Below, one piece after another: positions 57,501 to 64,000 of a DNA stretch of 64,000 nucleotides. A program made the translations under genes and the position numbers. The stretch lies in NCBI GenBank assembly GCA_963965975.1, contig OZ014411.1, positions 16,024,446 to 16,088,445 on the forward strand, given 5' to 3'. The notes beneath the pieces were generated by a model that saw only the letters and a list, made by a program, of their open reading frames with translations, was not told where the DNA came from and searched no databases. The number at the start of each line of letters is the position of its first letter. Within the stretch, counting starts at the first letter, position 1. The stretch is from Xestospongia bergquistia. Lineage: Eukaryota > Porifera > Demospongiae > Haplosclerida > Petrosiidae.

Positions 57501-60500
57501 AACTAGCAAATTTCTTGCTGTGAGCACTGGTTTTGAATGATTGAATGACCTTGCATTCCATAACTTAAGAAATGCCTTATTGCAATCTCATGTAAATTCT
57601 CTATAGATTTAAATGATAGTGCTACATGTACTATTACTTTAACATTTGAATACAACATTAAGTCTATTAAAACATATGACACCCTCTTTTTTCATAGGTT
57701 TCCTCTAGGTGATAGTAAAGATGTTGTCACAATTGAGAAGTACTTTAAAGACAAATATAAAATAGTTTTAGATTACCCTGGGTTGCCATGTTTACGATTT
57801 GGAGAGAAGGAGAAGCACAATTACATACCTATTGAGGTAATCATATATTTAACTGTATAGCTATGTCATAGTCAATGATGACTTCATCACTCTGATATAG
57901 CTCTGTGATATTGTAGCTGGACAACATGTCATGAAACGATTGAAGGACTTTGAACAGTCTAAAATGGTTAGAAATACTGCACTATCAGCACCTGAGACTG
58001 AGCAGAGAATTCTTAAAGAGGTAATTTAAATACTTAGGTCATAATGAATCATTACAACTAAGTGGTGGTATTTTTATATCTTTTATTACAATTAACAGTT
58101 ACATTGTACATTATAGGTTGAACAAGCAGAATATAACAAAGATCCTTTCCTGAAAGAGTTTGGTATTAATGTCTCAACAAAAATGATGTATTTTGAAGGA
58201 CGTGTGTTGCCTCCTCAAATACTACAATTTAAAGATGTTAGACCTAATACTTTATATTTGTAGTTAAATTGGTAAAGTCATATCTGGGAGTGGTAAAAAT
58301 CATCAGATAATTTGGCAGTCAGTATTTTACTTAAGAGTTTTCATTTTAGGGAGAAATAGAACCTCATAAAGGTACCTGGAAGATGGATTATCAAAAGTTT
58401 TATCGTGGTGCTACAATTAATACATGGGGTGTTATTGTTATAAATCCTTCCCAAATGATCAATGAAAAAGCTAGGTAAGTTGCTATGATATAACATTATA
58501 CAAAGTTTTAGAGTTCTTTTTTCTCTACTACCAAACTTATCATTAATAACTGTGGTAACCATACTTGTTTATAAATAGAAGTCTAAGTTTAAATGATATG
58601 ACCTCTGATAATGTAACTGTGTCATCATTATAACTTTTATATTGTTACAGGGACTTTGCTACTGGTTTTAAAAGGATTGCTGAGGAGTTAGGGATGTCTA
58701 TTACAAGCAGTCCTACTATTACTTCATGTAGAGGCACTATGGAAGATGTCAAAACTACTTACAGGAATAAATTGAATGGCTCAGACTTTGTGTTTGCAAT
58801 TGTTGACTACAAAGGCTGTCCAGAATATGGTGATTATCATAAATGACATGAATGTTTACTAATAGTTGAATTAAGTGTTATTGAAGTGAAATTAATGCAC
58901 AAGAGCCATGTTCAAGTGGCTGATAAGACATGAGACTAAGTCAAGATGAAGTGCTTTATCAGTTACAAACCTTGAATGCTTTTTTCATAATATATAAATT
59001 TAAATAACACTTTATGACAGAGTATAGCTAAGTTGAATTGTCTCTTATTATTGAATATAATAACTACTGTCCACTATAAACTTATAGTATTATGAAATTG
59101 TTTTAAATTTCCATTGTTGTGATCTGGGACAATTGAAGTAGTATCAACTCTCCAACAGTATTGGAATAAACCATTTCTTTGTTATCAATAGGGGCCAATT
59201 TATGTTCAACTTTTCATTTTAAGAATTATACAATATTGACTTCAGTATAATTACCATACTGGTATATTGCTCAGCTCTATGACTAAACTGAACTCAACTG
59301 TTTTATTAGCCATTAGAAACCTCATATACTTTAATTTACATGATGCACAAATTGAAACAGCACTTCAACTGATTTATTGTCTTATTTGGAATTCAACGTT
59401 ATTGTATTATTGCTGTTAGAAACTGGTTTTAAACTGGTCCCGTCTTTTGAAAGTAATTTAACTTGAAACAAACACCATGACTTTCAGTGATAAAGCACAT
59501 TCTATATTCATCTTGAATGTTATATGTATTATATCCAAACTATAGAAGGGAATAATTACATTCGCTATTAAAAAAATCATATCAAAAACGAAGATACAAC
59601 CATAAAGTGTAAAGTATTGAGGATTGTCTTTAATATGTCCACATATCAAACAATAACATAGCTTTAGATTGCACATGCATTGGCTTAAGTTTTATGTATG
59701 TAATTTACTGCACTGTAATATACTGTTTGATCTTCTCTTTTTTGTTAGGTGTTATGAAGCAATTTGGTGATAAAGTTTGTGGTATTCCAACTCAGTGTGT
59801 GCTGAAGTCCACTTTATTAGACAAGTCAGGAAGAGCTACATTAATTAACATTTGTCTCAAAGTTAATGCTAAACTCGGTGGAGTAAACCTTATTATACCA
59901 TTCAGGTAATGAGTTTGTATTGAGTTGATCATCAGTTCTTTACATAACCTCATAACAATTAATGCATTATATAATATAATGGTCATGTATCCTTAATGTA
60001 TTGCAACTCAATATTTGCTAATGATTAACTTTAGATTACACACACAATATAAATTGTTGTCAGTCATACAAACTTGTGACATGTATTATCATTGATAGAC
60101 CACAGCTATTTAAAAAGCCAGTTTTAATAATGGGGGCTGATGTGACACATCCATCACCAGCAGACAAAACATCACCCTCCATTGCAGCTGTTAGTATATA
60201 TAACATTATAATGATAATGACATAACAATATTAGGTTGTTGGAAGCATTGATCTTGAAGGATGTCGTTACTGTTCTTCTAATATAATACTAAGACACAGA
60301 CAGGTATTACATAATTATATTATTAGTGATTTTATGATGATGTTGTAGGAAGTAATGGAAGTTAAACAAATGGGACCTAAAGTGATGTATTTCTTGAATC
60401 TCTTTTATAAAACTACTGGACATAAACCTCAAGCCATTCTCTTTTTCCGAGATGGAGTTAGTGAAGGACAGTTTGATGCAGTAAGGTTTAAAATACCTTT

Positions 60501-62184
60501 TGATATAATGTAAATATACAAAATTAATTGTTCTTTACTAGCAATGTTTTATTACAATGCTATGAGATGGTAACGAAGTATTATATACAGGCTATTATAT
60601 ACAAGAACTACCAAATTGCTCTATTGAGAACAGGCTATTATACTAAAGTTTCTAATAATTTAGCAAATTTCAATGGCAAAAAATTTAATACAAACTATAT
60701 TAAGTTAAGTAATAAGTTAAAACTATGTCTATTACAAAAGTTTGTATACTGGTCATAATTGTTTGTTATGTGCAGTGTTGATACTGTATAGCTGATATTT
60801 TTCATTGGTTTCATTGAGCATCTGATGCACAAAAATCAATTAACTTCATAATAATTAAACATGGTGGAACAGGAAACAAATACAAAAATTAAAATCTCAT
60901 GTAAATTTTCACAGCAAAATTTTAGATCCATGAAAAAAACCCAGCTGTATCATATGTAATATTTTTGTGTTATTATTGACTTCCTGTATTTTATTATTGT
61001 TTACTGTATTATGGTTTATAATTTATTGTGTTTATTACTAGGTCAGATTAAATGAAATAGGAGCCATTCAAGAAGCCTGCCAAAGGATGGAAGATGATTA
61101 CCGTCCTCCAATAACATTTCTAACTGTTCAAAAGAGACACCACATACGCTTGTTTGCCCAAAATAAAAGAGATCAGGTAAGGATTATAAGTTAATATTAA
61201 ATATTACTCTACACCTGATTAATTCTATTACCTTGTTAGTAATAAGTTTGATACTAAATTGTTCACAAGATGTACTTAATGTGATGAATAATATTTTAAA
61301 CACAGATTGGTAAAAGTGGTAATGTACCTGCTGGGACTGTAGTTGACACTGACATTACTAATCCTGTGAACTGTGACTTCTTATTGGTCTCTCATACTGG
61401 TATTCAGGTATATTATTAATACTGTCAATGATATTAGTTTAATATGATAAATCCATTCAGTATACATTTTATGGTCATTATTATCATCATCATAAAATGA
61501 TAAATCACTCCTGATTATATGTATTATCACATTAATTGACTAGACACTCCATTATTACTAAAGATATCAACTAAAAATGTGGTCAAAATTACATCTTTCA
61601 ATTATGTGATGTATACTGTCAACCTTAACTGTTAGGAAATTGAGAGACTTATTAGCACTTTATATAACACTTACCTATAGAAATTCAGTACTACAAAACT
61701 TCTCATGGCCTTAAGCTTATGCACATTCCATGAATCAATAACATACAATAAACACAACATTCTTTTATCACATTCTTAAAACTACTAGTTTAGTACATGC
61801 TCCAGTTCTCTTTCTTATATGTTTTTAGGGTACAAGTCATCCTTGTAAATATAAGAAGCTTTGGGATGATAATGATTTGTCTATGAATGATATTGAGATC
61901 TTGTCATACCAACTTTGCCATGTTTATTCTAGAAGTCTAAACAGTGTTTCAATTCCTGCTCCAACTTACTATGCACACCATAGTGCTTTGAAAGCTCGTC
62001 AACGCCTTGATCAACTTTTACAAAGGTATAATCTGTACATAATGTTTAGTTGTTACTATATTGTTCTAGTGAGTCAGAAAGCACTGCAAGTGAGTCTTCT
62101 GTTATTTGTCAACCTTCTTTAGAAGACATGGAAGCAGCTATTGAAGTAGCTGACCGAATGAAATGGAAAATGCACTTTTTGTGA
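54600..62184 (+). CDS. AGO: Argonaute, AGO clade, slicer residues intact
   Basis: Nineteen exons give about 951 residues: 54600-55229, 55300-55356, 55631-55782, 56269-56402, 56592-56714, 57232-57310, 57698-57836, 57901-58020, 58117-58236, 58350-58474, 58651-58829, 59749-59905, 60099-60189, 60235-60303, 60349-60480, 61042-61176, 61306-61407, 61828-62025 and 62070-62184 (ends within a base). An RG-rich leader precedes N domain (GTIGRKIML), PAZ ([18 protein letters not shown]), MID ([10 protein letters not shown]) and PIWI. The catalytic set is present: Asp in GADVTHP, Glu after RHRQ, Asp in [10 protein letters not shown], His in APTYYAHH. The MID residues binding the guide 5' phosphate (Tyr, Lys, Gln, two Lys) also match human AGO2. 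It should load miRNA/siRNA and cleave targets. Sequence places it with AGO, not PIWI. Donors GTTAGA (58237) and GTTAGT (60190) are unusual. Confidence 0.95.
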
Positions 62185-64000
62185 CTATAATTACTATAAT
62201 GATCAATATGGACTATATTCACCCTAACATAAAATGAACATACAAACTGACATATTCCTTTCTTCAGTTGTCATTTATATGTTCTCAAGTTCCACTTATT
62301 AAAATATCAATATTTTGTATTAATCAATTGCTCACTATAATATTATCACAAAACAACATAAAGTTAGTTCTAATTTCAGCTTTTTACATACATTGTGTTA
62401 TATTAAAGATTTGATTATGATAATTACACAAAATAGCATAGGATTGTGGCAAATACATAATGTCATTGTTAAGATCATTGTTGTGAATGCATGTAATACT
62501 ACTTGTTAATTATTTAATGAGGAATCAATGTTAGAAATAAGTGAATATACATACATACATGTGATGTACCAAATACTGAGGAATATGCCAATTAAAAGTT
62601 ACCGTGACAAAACTAGTAACTTAAATATGAGTGTAATTAAGGAATGACACCTTATTAGATATTATGTAGATTCTATGTATAATATTAATGATGTTATTGA
62701 AAGCATACTTTTGTATGTATTAATGTCTGTCATCTACATTTAAACACTATCCAATATTTTCCAAATAAAATTTCGATGCAGTAGTAGAACAGGTACCATA
62801 TTCCTGACTGATACACAATATTAATAATATTTTAATACCCAATTATACATACACAAATACATGTATATTGTATATATAATATGGGATATATTTACAAGGT
62901 GAGGTCATAATTATATGTATGATAACAACTAAACATGTGACTTGCAATCACTAAAATTATGAGAGTCTAGTGACATAACAAACTTATTTGGTTAACTTGT
63001 AGTTTTGGTTTGGAGATACTGTTTCAAAACCTAATAATCAGACTTATAACTTCCCAGATAAAAAAGGCACAAAAACATCAATTAACATCAGATGTACAAA
63101 TCTACCTCTCTATTTTTGTTGGCTATACATGTCTATTGTCTACCCTAGCTGTTATTTTAATTAGTTTGGTCAGTGTTACTTATTTCAGTCCCTTGGATAA
63201 ACAAGGTCCAACCTACCTTGTATATGTGTGGAATTTTGACCTTGCCTATTGTAATATCATCCTGACAATAAAAGTTATAAGCTCAATCACTATGGTCATG
63301 TTCTATTTGCTCAAAAGACATATAAAGATTGTTACTATAATGTTATCTAATTAATAAATCAGGTAAATTTTAATTTTGAAGTAAATAAATAATTTAAAAT
63401 AAACAAAAAATCTATATTTGCTGTTACTGTATAATATAATTAAATATCATTAGTAACAAAATTCAGTAGATAGAAAATGAAGCATTTTAATTAATGAAGA
63501 GAGACAATTTTGCAAACTTTAGAGGATATATCTGCAATAAAATAGAAAAAAAACATTGAAAATCTGTTAAATATTAATTGGAAATGGTTATAATTATTTG
63601 TTACAACACATGATGAACCAATAACAATAGCTATGTATCTTTTAAAGTAAGGATAATATTATTATTTGTCTAAAATACAATGATATTGTGTTCATCAGTT
63701 TGAAAATATTAAAAGCCATACTAATCAAAAAGCTGCTTGTCAAGTCAGACAACAGTAGCAAAGATTAACCTTAGTGACAAAGTGTGTAGATTTTTACATC
63801 AATCATTTCTATAATTATTATAATTACAATTGTACTATTAGTACATTGTATCTAATATGCTTCGAAACACTTAGTTCTAGATAGAGTTAATTTTGGAGTC
63901 TTAAGTTGTAACCTTTGAAGGCAACCACTATCTTTAGAGAATTGTTTTATCATATCACACACACACACACACACTTCATGGAGCATGTCAATTCAATAAC
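62185..64000. other. 3' flank of Argonaute gene, no assigned gene
   Basis: AT-rich. One + strand frame at 63010-63354 (114 residues) has two or three hydrophobic helices (FVGYTCLLSTLAVILISLVS; YCNIILTIKVISSITMVMFY) and could be part of a membrane protein such as a receptor exon, but no family motif is seen. A (CA)n run lies at 63957-63975. Confidence 0.45.

Noticed and set aside
54600-62184. PIWI rather than AGO, because of the RG-rich start
   Set aside because: The N, PAZ, MID and PIWI blocks ([35 protein letters not shown]) follow the AGO pattern closely and not the PIWI one.
63010-63354. Complete small membrane protein
   Set aside because: Hydrophobic stretches are common in AT-rich frames; no signature, splice site or homologue was recognised, so it is only mentioned in the flank entry.

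Overview
The window reads as a demosponge nuclear genome, close to Amphimedon queenslandica in style. It is AT-rich, most introns are only 40-100 bases, and gene-dense stretches alternate with a block of decayed DNA transposons. The gene set is animal: DSL/EGF Notch-ligand-like receptors, an Ig receptor, PINX1, sulfatases, a dual-specificity pseudophosphatase, a LAMP-like glycoprotein, a stathmin-domain protein and an AGO-clade Argonaute. The species is inferred from style only. All gene models were spliced by eye; the summed exon lengths are multiples of three for both DSL genes, the Ig receptor, PINX1, the stathmin gene and the Argonaute.

Bases 1-9.2 kb: three type I receptor genes in a row on the + strand. 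Two are tandem copies of a DSL + 4 EGF gene, nearly identical in the extracellular part and clearly different in the cytoplasmic tail. The third is an Ig-domain receptor whose tail is built from repeated mini-exons. All three tails carry several YxxI/V tyrosine motifs, some fitting the ITIM consensus, so the cluster may be a signalling receptor array rather than plain Notch ligands.

Bases 9.9-41.0 kb: a six-exon PINX1 gene on the - strand. Its fourth intron is about 27.3 kb and is filled with transposon remains: two SAMD3-like genes next to terminal-inverted-repeat ends, at least seven hAT copies or fragments (one nearly whole at 35.5-37.5 kb), two pogo/Tigger pieces and fossil retroelement scraps. 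A Harbinger MITE sits in intron 2.

Bases 41.0-46.1 kb: head-to-head with PINX1 are two intronless, tandem ARSB-like sulfatase genes, followed by an intronless, probably myristoylated pseudophosphatase. Bases 46.4-50.0 kb (- strand): a LAMP-like lysosomal membrane glycoprotein with a short tyrosine-motif tail. Bases 51.8-54.0 kb (+): a stathmin-domain protein resembling vertebrate STMND1. Bases 54.6-62.2 kb (+): a 19-exon Argonaute with intact catalytic and 5'-phosphate-binding residues. The last 1.8 kb holds only a short unassigned membrane-type reading frame.
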